A program made the translations under genes and the position numbers. A DNA stretch of 64,000 nt from NCBI RefSeq assembly GCF_001940245.1, contig NZ_MJIG01000005.1, positions 62,001-126,000 of the forward strand, in the 5' to 3' direction. The stretch's first letter is position 1, and every line of letters starts with the position of its first letter. The notes below the pieces were generated by a model. That model saw only the letters and a list, made by a program, of their open reading frames with translations. It was not told the DNA's origin and ran no database searches. Positions 1-8,088 of the stretch are shown here, in pieces. Source of the DNA: Anaerostipes sp. 992a. GTDB lineage: Bacteria; Bacillota; Clostridia; Lachnospirales; Lachnospiraceae.

Positions 1-2
1 GA

Positions 3-566
3 AACACATTAGGATTTAGCTGGGTGAATACACCGGGAATTATGATCTTTATTGCAGCGATCATTGGCGGATTCGTTCAGGGGGCTAAAGTTGGCGAGAT
101 GGTCACAGTACTGTTAGAAACATTGAAGAAATATTGGAAAACAATCCTCACAATTTGTTCTGTTATGGCAACGGCCAAAATTATGGGATATAGCGGAATG
201 ATTTCTGATATCGCACAATTGTTAGTAGTAGTGACTGGGTCCTTCTATCCACTGTTTGCACCATTGATTGGAGCGATTGGAGCATTTGTAACAGGATCAG
301 GAACCTCTACCTGCGTTCTTTTCGGAGGACTGCAGAGTCAGACGGCGGTATCCTTAGGTTTGAATCCATCCTGGATGGCAGCAGCGAACGTCATGGGCGC
401 TGGAATTGGAAAGATGATCTGCCCACAGGGGATTGCAATCGGAGCTGGAGCGATCAATGCGGTTGGTTCTGAAAGCAAGATTTTAAGTGCAGTATTTAAG
501 TATTGCCTATTGTACGTAGTAGTCGGAGGTATCATTTGTTATGTTGGCTCTTTGATGGGCTTATAG
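3..566 (+). CDS. lctP: L-lactate permease (LctP/LldP family), 3' part only
   Basis: Membrane transporter that brings lactate into the cell by proton symport. The reading frame is already open at base 3, so this is the C-terminal 187 residues of a family whose members are usually 500-550 residues; the N-terminal two thirds lie outside the window. Several hydrophobic membrane segments alternate with short loops, and the glycine/serine-rich stretch GSGTSTCVLFGGLQ is typical of the family. The GTG at base 24 is internal and not a start. It is followed after 65 bases by the lactate dehydrogenase gene on the same strand, which supports a lactate role. Identification rests on recognised sequence character plus operon context. 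Confidence 0.88.
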   Translation, partial: NTLGFSWVNTPGIMIFIAAIIGGFVQGAKVGEMVTVLLETLKKYWKTILTICSVMATAKIMGYSGMISDIAQLLVVVTGSFYPLFAPLIGAIGAFVTGSGTSTCVLFGGLQSQTAVSLGLNPSWMAAANVMGAGIGKMICPQGIAIGAGAINAVGSESKILSAVFKYCLLYVVVGGIICYVGSLMGL

Positions 567-631
567 ACAAAGATACTTATAGTAAAAGAAAAAATAATAA
601 CTGAAATATATTATTTTAAGGAGGTAACGAA

Positions 632-2044
632 ATGTATAATCAATTAACTGCTGAAATTATTGAACAAATCAAGGCTGTTTCTGATCATGTTTTTGTAGGA
701 GAAGAAATCAATCCTGATTACGCAAAAGATGAGATGCCTATCTATGGTACAAAAATGCCAGAGTTAGCTGTACAGCCACGCTCTACAGAAGAGGTAGCTG
801 CAGTTATGAAGATCTGTTATGACAATAATATCCCTGTTACACCACGTGGAGCTGGTACAGGACTTGCTGGTGGAGCAGTACCATTATATGGCGGTGTTTT
901 GATTGATATTTCCAAGATGAATAAGATTAAATCTTACGATATGGAAAACTTTGTTGTAGAAATTGAAGCTGGTGTGTTACTGAATGACTTAGCAGAGGAC
1001 TGCTTATCACAGGGAATGTTATATCCACCAGATCCAGGTGAAAAGTTCGCATGTGTTGGTGGTAATGTTGCTACAAATGCAGGTGGTATGAGAGCTGTAA
1101 AATATGGTGCAACCCGTGATTATGTAAGAGCTATGACAGTTGTACTTCCAACTGGTGAAATCACTCATTTAGGAGCAACCGTTTCCAAGACATCATCCGG
1201 TTATTCTTTATTAAACTTAATGATCGGCTCTGAAGGAACATTGGGAATCATTACAGAATTAACATTAAAGATTATTCCAGCACCAAAAGCAGTTGCATCC
1301 TTAATCATTCCGTTTGAAGACCTGAATACAGCATTATCTACTGTACCAAAATTTAAGATGGCACATATGGATCCACAGGCTATCGAATTCATGGAACGCG
1401 AAATCGTTCTTGCATCTGAAAGATATATTGGAAAATCTGTATTTCCTCAGGAATTAGAAGGACAGCAGATCGGAGCTTATCTGTTAGTAACATTAGATGG
1501 CAATTCTGAAGATGAAGTAGATGCACTGATCGAACAGGCAGCTGAATTAGTATTAGAAGCAGGTGCTATGGATGTTCTTGTAGCAGATACTCCAGCGAAG
1601 ATCAAAGATGCATGGGCAGCTCGTTCTTCCTTCCTGGAAGCTATCATGGAAGAAACAAAACTGTTAGATGAATGTGACGTAGTTGTACCAGTTAATAAGA
1701 TTGCAGATTATCTGGATTTTGTTAATAAGACTGGTGAAGAATGTGATCTGATCATCAAATCCTTCGGACATGCTGGTGACGGTAACTTACATATCTATCA
1801 GTGCTCCAATGATTTAACAGAAGAAGAATTCAAGAAACGTGTAGATAAGTTCTTTGACATTATCTACAAGGAAGCAACAGATGTTGGCGGACTTGTTTCT
1901 GGTGAACATGGAATCGGTTCTGGTAAAGTAAAATACTTAGTTGACTCTGTAGGAGATACCAATATGGCTCTTATGGAAGGTATCAAACGTGTATTTGACC
2001 CTAAGATGATCTTAAACCCAGGTAAAGTTTGCTATCGCTTATAA
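632..2044 (+). CDS. lctD: FAD-dependent D-lactate dehydrogenase (GlcD/LctD family)
   Basis: Oxidises D-lactate to pyruvate. The 470 residues show the two expected parts: an N-terminal PCMH-type FAD-binding domain with the segment PRGAGTGLAGGAVP (about residues 70-83), and a C-terminal FAD-oxidase domain with GHAGDGNLHIY (about 382-392) and GGLVSGEHGIG (about 422-432). A strong ribosome site (AAGGAGG) sits 8 bases before the ATG. The direct downstream etfB and etfA genes suggest the electron-confurcating type described in Acetobacterium woodii, where LDH and EtfAB form one cytoplasmic complex that uses reduced ferredoxin to drive NAD+ reduction by lactate. Complex formation here is inferred from gene order. 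Glycolate oxidase subunit is the main alternative label. Confidence 0.9.
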   Translation: MYNQLTAEIIEQIKAVSDHVFVGEEINPDYAKDEMPIYGTKMPELAVQPRSTEEVAAVMKICYDNNIPVTPRGAGTGLAGGAVPLYGGVLIDISKMNKIKSYDMENFVVEIEAGVLLNDLAEDCLSQGMLYPPDPGEKFACVGGNVATNAGGMRAVKYGATRDYVRAMTVVLPTGEITHLGATVSKTSSGYSLLNLMIGSEGTLGIITELTLKIIPAPKAVASLIIPFEDLNTALSTVPKFKMAHMDPQAIEFMEREIVLASERYIGKSVFPQELEGQQIGAYLLVTLDGNSEDEVDALIEQAAELVLEAGAMDVLVADTPAKIKDAWAARSSFLEAIMEETKLLDECDVVVPVNKIADYLDFVNKTGEECDLIIKSFGHAGDGNLHIYQCSNDLTEEEFKKRVDKFFDIIYKEATDVGGLVSGEHGIGSGKVKYLVDSVGDTNMALMEGIKRVFDPKMILNPGKVCYRL

Positions 2045-2070
2045 ATCTTATCATTAAGTGTATCTAATAA

Positions 2071-2100
2071 TGTCAGGCGGCATTTTTAGACCGCCTGACA
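2071..2100 (+). other. Perfect 10-bp hairpin between lctD and etfB
   Basis: The arms TGTCAGGCGG and CCGCCTGACA pair perfectly around a 10-base loop. No T-run follows; the next bases are TATATATAAA, so it is a poor intrinsic terminator. It lies in the 91-base gap between lctD and etfB, where it could protect a processed 3' end or lower downstream expression. The function is inferred. Confidence 0.6.
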
Positions 2101-2135
2101 TATATATAAACTGAAAAATAATAGGAGGAACTATA

Positions 2136-2939
2136 ATGAATATTTGTGTTTGTATCAAACAGGTCCCTGACACTAACGAAATCAAGGTAGATCCAGTTAC
2201 ACATACTTTGGTTCGTGCTGGGGTTCCTAGTATTGTAAACCCTTTTGACACTTATGCACAAGAAGTTGGTGTACGTTTAAAGGAAAAACTCGGAGGAAAA
2301 GTGGTTGTTATTTCCATGGGACCACCACAGGCAAAAGAAGCATTAAAATCTTGTCTTGCAGTAGGAGCAGATGCAGCTTATCTGATTTCCGGAAGAAAAT
2401 TCGGTGGATCTGATACATTAGCAACAAGCTACATTCTTTCTGAAGCAATCAAAGCAGTAGAAGAAAAAGAAGGATTGAAATTTGATTTGATCCTTTGTGG
2501 TAAACAGGCAGTGGATGGAGATACTGCTCAGGTTGGTCCTGAAATCGCAGAACATCTTGATCTTCCACAGATTACATATGCATTAGACATTATTGAAGAA
2601 GATGGCGAAATTCAGGTAAAACGTGAATGTGAAGCTGGATATGACATGATCGCTACAAAATTACCAGCAGTTGTAACAGTTGTTAAATTACCTTATGAAC
2701 CTAGATATCCAACTATCAAGAGCAAAATGGCTGCTAAGAAAAAAGAAATTCCAGTATTATCAGAAGAAGATATTCCATCTATCGATCTTGCTTGCTGTGG
2801 TTTAAAAGGTTCACCTACAAAGGTTAAGAAGACCTATACACCTGTAAGAGAAAAGAATGGTGTGAAATTAGCAGGTATGCCTGCAGAAGAAGCAGCAGAA
2901 CAAGTAGTTAAGCTCATTTATGATGCTAAAATTCTGTAA
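2136..2939 (+). CDS. etfB: Electron transfer flavoprotein beta subunit
   Basis: Small subunit of the EtfAB flavoprotein that carries electrons between dehydrogenases. The 267 residues begin MNICVCIKQVPDTNEIKVD, the normal EtfB start, and contain the nucleotide-binding stretch with NPFDTYAQE (about residues 36-44) and CGKQAVDGDTAQVGPE (about 123-138). The ribosome site TAGGAGG precedes the ATG. It is followed after only 16 bases by etfA. Position between a lactate dehydrogenase and an acyl-CoA dehydrogenase means the pair could serve either partner, or both. Nothing looks truncated. Confidence 0.95.
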   Translation: MNICVCIKQVPDTNEIKVDPVTHTLVRAGVPSIVNPFDTYAQEVGVRLKEKLGGKVVVISMGPPQAKEALKSCLAVGADAAYLISGRKFGGSDTLATSYILSEAIKAVEEKEGLKFDLILCGKQAVDGDTAQVGPEIAEHLDLPQITYALDIIEEDGEIQVKRECEAGYDMIATKLPAVVTVVKLPYEPRYPTIKSKMAAKKKEIPVLSEEDIPSIDLACCGLKGSPTKVKKTYTPVREKNGVKLAGMPAEEAAEQVVKLIYDAKIL

Positions 2940-2955
2940 GAGGAGGACGTGAAAT

Positions 2956-3963
2956 ATGTGTAATCTGACTGATTATAAGAATATGTGGGTTTTTATTGAA
3001 ACCGAATGCGGAAAAGCAAAAAATGTTGGATATGAATTATTAAATGTAGCAAAACCTTTGGCTGAAGAAAAAGGTTGTGAACTGGTTGCAGTAGTAATCG
3101 GTAAAGACATCGAAGGTGTAGCAAAAGATGCCATTGCTTATGGCGCAGATTCTGCAATCATCGTAGACGGACCAGAATATGAATACTATACAACAGATGC
3201 TTTTGCAAATGCAATGGTAGCATTAGTTGAAAAATACAAACCAGAAACATTAATGATTGGTGCAACAAATAATGGCCGTGATATGGGACCTAGAGTATCC
3301 TGTCGTTTAAAAACTGGTTTAACAGCTGACTGTACAGAAATTGCAATTGATGAAGAAACAGGTAATATTGCATGGACACGTCCAACCTTTGGTGGAAACT
3401 TAATGGCTACGATTATGTGTCCAGAAAACCGCCCACAGATGGGTACGGTTCGTCCAGGTGTATTTAAAAAAGGTGCTTATGATGAAGCTCGCACAGGAGA
3501 AATCATCAAAGAAGATATCCACACAGCTCCAGAAGATATCCGTACACGCTTAGTAGAACGTGTTCAGGAAGTTGCAGAATCTATCAACTTAGAAGAAGCT
3601 GAAATTATCGTATCTGGTGGACGTGGAGTTGGATCTGCAGAAAACTTTGCATTGTTACAGGAATTAGCAGATGTATTAGGTGCTACTGTAGGATGCAGCC
3701 GTGCAGTTGTAGATGCCGGATGGATGCCTCATGCACATCAGGTTGGACAGTCTGGTAAGACTGTTGCTCCTAAATTATACTTTGCAATCGGTATTTCTGG
3801 TGCAATCCAGCACGTAGCTGGTATTTCCGGATCTGATACGATCGTTGCTGTCAATAAGGATGCAGATGCTCCTATCTTTGATGTAGCAGATTATGGTATC
3901 GTTGGAAACTTAAATGAAGTTGTTCCTGCATTAACAGCTGCATTTAAAGCACAGAAAAATTAA
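2956..3963 (+). CDS. etfA: Electron transfer flavoprotein alpha subunit
   Basis: Large subunit of EtfAB. The 335 residues have the N-terminal alpha/beta domain and the C-terminal FAD-binding domain, with [12 protein letters not shown] (about residues 220-231), [16 protein letters not shown] and [16 protein letters not shown] in order. The sequence starts directly with the flavoprotein fold, so there is no N-terminal ferredoxin-like extension with cysteine clusters of the kind found on some bifurcating EtfA proteins. Ribosome site AGAGGAGG precedes the ATG. Tight linkage to etfB and lctD supports a role in the lactate dehydrogenase complex. Confidence 0.95.
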   Translation: MCNLTDYKNMWVFIETECGKAKNVGYELLNVAKPLAEEKGCELVAVVIGKDIEGVAKDAIAYGADSAIIVDGPEYEYYTTDAFANAMVALVEKYKPETLMIGATNNGRDMGPRVSCRLKTGLTADCTEIAIDEETGNIAWTRPTFGGNLMATIMCPENRPQMGTVRPGVFKKGAYDEARTGEIIKEDIHTAPEDIRTRLVERVQEVAESINLEEAEIIVSGGRGVGSAENFALLQELADVLGATVGCSRAVVDAGWMPHAHQVGQSGKTVAPKLYFAIGISGAIQHVAGISGSDTIVAVNKDADAPIFDVADYGIVGNLNEVVPALTAAFKAQKN

Positions 3964-4015
3964 TTGATTAGGAAGATAAGCTTTGTAGAGAACTCTCAAT
4001 CAAGGAGGTTGAATT

Positions 4016-5158
4016 ATGAATTTTAGACAAGATGAAGAACATAAAGAGATATTGGAAATGGTACATGATTTTGCAGTAAACGAAGTAAAACCTTTGGCTG
4101 CTGAAATCGATCAGACAGAAGAATTCCCAACAAAAAATGTTGAGATGATGGCTGAAATGGGATTATTAGGAATTCCATTCCCAGAAGAATATGGCGGATC
4201 AGGACTTGATACATTAGCTTATATTCAGACTGTAGAAGAATTAAGTAAATACTGTGCTACTACAGGAGTTATCGTTTCTGCCCATACATCATTATGTTGT
4301 ACTCCTATTTATCAGTTTGGTACAGAAGAACAGAAACAGAAATATTTACCAAAATTATGTTCTGGTGAATGGCTTGGTGCATTCGCTTTAACAGAGCCTA
4401 ATGCAGGAACAGATGCTGCTGGACAGCAGACAGTTGCAGTTGATGCCGGTGACCACTGGGTATTAAACGGATCTAAGATCTTCATCACAAATGCTGGTGC
4501 AGCTGACGTATTCTTCGTATTAGCAATGACAGACAAATCTCAGGGAACAAGAGGAATCTCTGCATTTATCGTAGAAAAAGGATTCGAAGGATTCTCTATT
4601 GGTAAACATGAAGATAAGATGGGTATCCGTGCTTCTTCTACTTGTGAATTGATTTTTGAAGATTGTATCGTTCCAAAAGAAAACTTAGTTGGAGAATTAG
4701 GTAAAGGATTTAAATATGCAATGATGACTCTGGATGGCGGACGTATTGGTGTTGCTGCTCAGGCATTAGGTATTGCAGAAGGGGCAATTGAAGAGACAGT
4801 AAAATACGTTCAGGAACGTAAACAGTTCGGACGTCGTATTTCTCAGTTCCAGAATACACAGTTTGAGTTAGCTCAGATGAAGGCAAATACAGAAGCTGCA
4901 AAACTTCTTGTATATCAGGCAGCGTGTGCAAAAGATGATCATGAACCATTTACACATAAAGCAGCTATGGCTAAATTAGTAGCAGCTCGTAACGCATCTG
5001 ATGTTACTCGCCGTTGCTTACAGTTATATGGTGGATATGGATATACAAAAGATTATCCAATCGAAAGAATGATGCGTGATGCAAAAATTACTGAAATTTA
5101 TGAAGGAACTTCTGAAGTACAGATGATGGTTATCTCTGGATGGATGGGAGTAAAATAA
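4016..5158 (+). CDS. Short-chain acyl-CoA dehydrogenase (butyryl-CoA type)
   Basis: FAD enzyme that interconverts acyl-CoA and enoyl-CoA with EtfAB as electron partner. At 380 residues it is the usual length. Visible family marks are FALTEPNAGTDAAG (about residues 122-135), RMMRDAKITEIYEGTSEVQ near the C-terminus, with the catalytic glutamate expected in the YEGTSE segment, and QFGRRISQFQNTQF. The ribosome site AAGGAGG is 7 bases before ATG. Location right after etfBA inside a lactate operon suggests that electrons from lactate oxidation are coupled to crotonyl-CoA reduction during butyrate formation. Chain-length preference cannot be read from the sequence alone. Confidence 0.9.
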   Translation: MNFRQDEEHKEILEMVHDFAVNEVKPLAAEIDQTEEFPTKNVEMMAEMGLLGIPFPEEYGGSGLDTLAYIQTVEELSKYCATTGVIVSAHTSLCCTPIYQFGTEEQKQKYLPKLCSGEWLGAFALTEPNAGTDAAGQQTVAVDAGDHWVLNGSKIFITNAGAADVFFVLAMTDKSQGTRGISAFIVEKGFEGFSIGKHEDKMGIRASSTCELIFEDCIVPKENLVGELGKGFKYAMMTLDGGRIGVAAQALGIAEGAIEETVKYVQERKQFGRRISQFQNTQFELAQMKANTEAAKLLVYQAACAKDDHEPFTHKAAMAKLVAARNASDVTRRCLQLYGGYGYTKDYPIERMMRDAKITEIYEGTSEVQMMVISGWMGVK

Positions 5159-5194
5159 AACGATAGTCTCAAGTATAGGGGAGGCGAACATTTT

Positions 5195-6484
5195 ATGAAT
5201 ATGAAACTACCATTTTCCACAACGGGAATGACATTGACATTGGATGATGATCTGGATTATGAAATTCTTGAATCCGCAATTGCATCAATGCCAAAAAGTG
5301 AAAAAAGTGAAGATGAATTAGTGCTTGAAGCAATGGCAAATCCCATTGGATCACCAAAGCTTTCAGAGCTTGCAAAAGGGAAAAAGGACGTTGTGATCAT
5401 ATGTTCCGATCATACACGACCAGTCCCTAGTAAACATATTATTCCATTTATGTTAAAAGAAATCAGAGAAGGAAATCCGGATGCGGATATTACCCTTCTG
5501 ATTGCTACTGGATTCCATCGCGAAACAACGAGAGAAGAGCTGGTTCATAAATTTGGAGAAGAGATTGTAGATTCTGAAAAAATTGTTATCCATGACAGTC
5601 GTGATATGGATGCGATGGCTAATATCGGAGTGTTGCCATCAGGTGCTCCACTGCTGATCAATAAGATTGCTGCCAAAGCAGATCTGCTGGTTAGTGAGGG
5701 ATTTATTGAAACTCACTTTTTCGCTGGTTTCTCTGGAGGACGTAAGAGTATCCTTCCAGGAGTATCCAGCCAGGTAACAGTATTAGGAAATCATTGCGCT
5801 AAATTCATTGATTCTCCTTACAGCCGGACAGGAATTTTGGAAAATAACCCAATTCACAAAGACATGGTTGCTGCAAGCAAGATGGCAAATCAGGCTTATA
5901 TTGTGAATGTAGTTATTGATGCAGATAAGAAGGTTGTTCATGCTGTAGCTGGGGATGCTACGGAAGCACATGTAGCTGGATGTGAATTCCTTCAGAAATA
6001 TTGCCAGGTTGTTCCGAAAAAGGCAGCTGACATTGCAATTTCTACCAATGGTGGATATCCTTTGGATCAGAATATGTATCAGTCTGTAAAGGGAATGACT
6101 GCAGCAGAATCAGCAGCAAAAGATGGTGGTATCTTAATTATGGTCTCTAACTGTGGAGATGGACATGGTGGAGAAGGATTTTATGAAGCTCTTAGAGATT
6201 GCTCCAGCCCTGCAGAATTAATGGAAGAAATTATGAAAGTTCCTCAGGATCAGACAAAACCGGATCAGTGGGAATATCAGATTCAGAGTCGTATTCTGAT
6301 GCATCATAAAGTTATTTACGTATTATGCGAAGAATATCGCAAGATGGCACAGGAAATGGGCTTTGAGGTAGCAGCTGATGTGAATGAAGCATTGGCAATG
6401 GCATTAAAGGAAACCGGAAGAGATGCTCATATCGCAGTAATTCCAGATGGGGTTTCTGTTATGGTAAAACAGCCGGAAGCTTAA
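5195..6484 (+). CDS. larA: Lactate racemase LarA (nickel-pincer enzyme)
   Basis: Interconverts L- and D-lactate, supplying the D-isomer to the dehydrogenase. The 429 residues carry the LarA hallmarks: SDHTRP (about residues 69-74, catalytic histidine), THFFAGFSGGRKSILPG (about 174-190, histidine plus the lysine that holds the nickel-pincer cofactor) and the LGNHCAKF histidine. The enzyme needs a cofactor made by LarB, LarC and LarE, none of which is encoded in this window. It is the last gene of the lactate operon and is followed by a good terminator. Related LarA-like racemases act on other hydroxy acids, but the operon argues for lactate. Confidence 0.9.
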   Translation: MNMKLPFSTTGMTLTLDDDLDYEILESAIASMPKSEKSEDELVLEAMANPIGSPKLSELAKGKKDVVIICSDHTRPVPSKHIIPFMLKEIREGNPDADITLLIATGFHRETTREELVHKFGEEIVDSEKIVIHDSRDMDAMANIGVLPSGAPLLINKIAAKADLLVSEGFIETHFFAGFSGGRKSILPGVSSQVTVLGNHCAKFIDSPYSRTGILENNPIHKDMVAASKMANQAYIVNVVIDADKKVVHAVAGDATEAHVAGCEFLQKYCQVVPKKAADIAISTNGGYPLDQNMYQSVKGMTAAESAAKDGGILIMVSNCGDGHGGEGFYEALRDCSSPAELMEEIMKVPQDQTKPDQWEYQIQSRILMHHKVIYVLCEEYRKMAQEMGFEVAADVNEALAMALKETGRDAHIAVIPDGVSVMVKQPEA

Positions 6485-6511
6485 TACAATAAGATATTAT
6501 AACGGTTATTT

Positions 6512-6580
6512 AGGAGCTGTTGCGAAAGAAAGTGAAAGAATTTTACTTCTGAAGCACAGCTCCTTTGTTGTGGTTTTTTT
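6512..6580 (+). terminator. Terminator of the lactate operon
   Basis: AGGAGCTGT pairs with ACAGCTCCT across a 35-base loop, followed by a T-rich run ending in TTTTTTT. It sits between larA and the promoter of the GntR gene, so the operon and its putative regulator are separate transcripts. Confidence 0.75.
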
Positions 6581-6592
6581 GCTACATCTTTC

Positions 6593-6621
6593 TTGAAATA
6601 AAAGATGGGATAGCGTATAAT
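6593..6621 (+). promoter_or_regulatory. Sigma-A-type promoter of the GntR regulator
   Basis: TTGAAA, 17-base spacer, TATAAT. The expected start of transcription is near 6628, about 43 bases before the ATG. Confidence 0.75.
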
Positions 6622-6630
6622 AATCCATAT

Positions 6631-6638
6631 TGTATACA
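6631..6638. promoter_or_regulatory. Short palindrome at the start of transcription, possible operator
   Basis: TGTATACA is a perfect palindrome placed just after the expected transcription start of the GntR gene. FadR-type regulators often bind short G-T/A-C palindromes and control themselves, so this is a candidate autoregulation site. Only one copy is seen, and eight bases can occur by chance. Confidence 0.25.
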
Positions 6639-6670
6639 GTGAATGATGATTAAGATTTGAGGGAGAATCT

Positions 6671-7384
6671 ATGGAAGCTTCAAAATTAAACCAAAAAACA
6701 TATCAATATGTGTTTGAGTATTTTTCTGAACAGATCCTATCAGGGAAATTGAAACTGAACGATCGGATCCCTCCGGAAAGAGATATTGCTGAGAAATTGG
6801 GAGTCAGCAGGAATTCTGTCCGGGAGGTTATGCATATGCTGGAGATCACAGGTTTGATTGAATGCTTGCAAGGCAGTGGCAATTATGTAAGGTGTCATCC
6901 GGAAGAGTATATGATGAAGTCTATTCATATGGTGATGTCTCTGCTAAAAATCGATTATACAGAAATCTTTCATATTCGATGTGGATATGAATATACAGCT
7001 CTGAAATTAGCAATGGAAGTGGCGACAGAAGAGGAATTAGAAAGGCTGCATGAGGTTTTGGTGCAGATGGATCAGCCGATGGGTGTAAAGGAAAGTGCGA
7101 AATTGGATGTAAAATTCCATGATATTTTAACGGAGGCTTCTCATAATCGCATGTTGATTTTGTACACCTCTATGATTGGTGATCTTTCTGATCAGTTTAT
7201 TCACAATCTGCGTGCCAGAATACTGGTGGATAAGCGTCGTGCAGAATTGTTGCGAAAATCCCATTGGGAAATCTATCATGCATTGCTGGAGAAAGATTAT
7301 GCTGCTGGAAGAGCGGCTATGGAGAAGCATTTTGAAATTGTCGAGGAACAGGTTATTAAAATAGAAGGAAAAATGGAAGAATAA
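6671..7384 (+). CDS. FadR-family GntR transcriptional regulator (LldR-like)
   Basis: DNA-binding repressor or activator of 237 residues. An N-terminal winged helix contains the GntR pattern RIPPERDIAEKLGVSRNSVR (about residues 33-52), and the C-terminal helical FCD domain carries histidines suited to metal and ligand binding (HDILTEASHNRM and HWEIYHAL). Start chosen at the ATG preceded by GAGGGAG. Its place directly downstream of larA suggests it senses lactate and controls the lactate operon, as LldR does elsewhere; this is inference, since the operon promoter lies outside the window. It has its own promoter and terminator. Confidence 0.85.
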   Translation: MEASKLNQKTYQYVFEYFSEQILSGKLKLNDRIPPERDIAEKLGVSRNSVREVMHMLEITGLIECLQGSGNYVRCHPEEYMMKSIHMVMSLLKIDYTEIFHIRCGYEYTALKLAMEVATEEELERLHEVLVQMDQPMGVKESAKLDVKFHDILTEASHNRMLILYTSMIGDLSDQFIHNLRARILVDKRRAELLRKSHWEIYHALLEKDYAAGRAAMEKHFEIVEEQVIKIEGKMEE

Positions 7385-7389
7385 TAAGA

Positions 7390-7434
7390 AAAACGTGGGA
7401 GACTCAAGTTGCAGTTTTCCCACGTTTTGTGTTA
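7390..7434 (+). terminator. Terminator after the GntR regulator
   Basis: AAAACGTGGGA and TCCCACGTTTT form an 11-bp stem with a 17-base loop, ending in a T-rich tract. It ends before the start codon chosen for pth. Confidence 0.7.
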
Positions 7435-7494
7435 TCTTATAATAGCTTGAAAATTGGTTTTAGGAAAAGAAAGAGGATCAGAAAGGAGATTGCT

Positions 7495-8064
7495 ATGAAA
7501 GTAATTGTAGGTTTGGGAAATCCGGATCCAAAATATCATGGAACCAGACATAATATTGGATTTCAGACGATAGATTATTTATCAGATAAATATGGTATTT
7601 CTGTAGATATGAAGAAGCACAAAGGCTTGATTGGAAAGGGTATTATTGAGGGACAAAAGGTGCTTCTGGTGAAGCCTATGACATACATGAATCTTAGTGG
7701 GGAATGTTTAAGACAGGTCATGGATTATTATAAATTAGAGCCAGAAGACTTTATTGTAATCTTCGATGATGTCAGCCTGGATGTTGGACAGCTTCGGATT
7801 CGAAAAAAAGGAAGTGCAGGTGGGCATAATGGGATTAAGAGTATCATTTCCCATTTAGGAAGTATGGAATTCCCAAGAATTAAGATCGGGGTCGGAGAAA
7901 AGCCAAAGGGATATGATCTGGCGGATTATGTATTGGGACATTTTACGAAGGATGAGTTGGCAGTTTATGATGAATGTATGCCGGAGATTGCTGGTGCGGT
8001 AGAACTGATGGTCTGGGATGAGATCGATAAAGCGATGAACCAGTATAATAAAAAGGTAAAATAA
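7495..8064 (+). CDS. pth: Peptidyl-tRNA hydrolase
   Basis: Releases tRNA from stalled peptidyl-tRNA in the cytoplasm. Starting at the ATG at 7495, preceded by AAAGGAGA, gives the canonical MKVIVGLGNPDPKY beginning and 189 residues, the normal size; an earlier in-frame ATG at 7429 lies in the terminator region and adds a basic tail not seen in the family. The catalytic histidine is in GTRHNIGF (about residues 16-23), with FDDVSLDVG and GSAGGHNGIKSI following. It is the first of a pth-mfd-prsA run common in Firmicutes. Confidence 0.95.
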   Translation: MKVIVGLGNPDPKYHGTRHNIGFQTIDYLSDKYGISVDMKKHKGLIGKGIIEGQKVLLVKPMTYMNLSGECLRQVMDYYKLEPEDFIVIFDDVSLDVGQLRIRKKGSAGGHNGIKSIISHLGSMEFPRIKIGVGEKPKGYDLADYVLGHFTKDELAVYDECMPEIAGAVELMVWDEIDKAMNQYNKKVK

Positions 8065-8088
8065 TGTTGCAATAAAGGGGGAAGCAAA

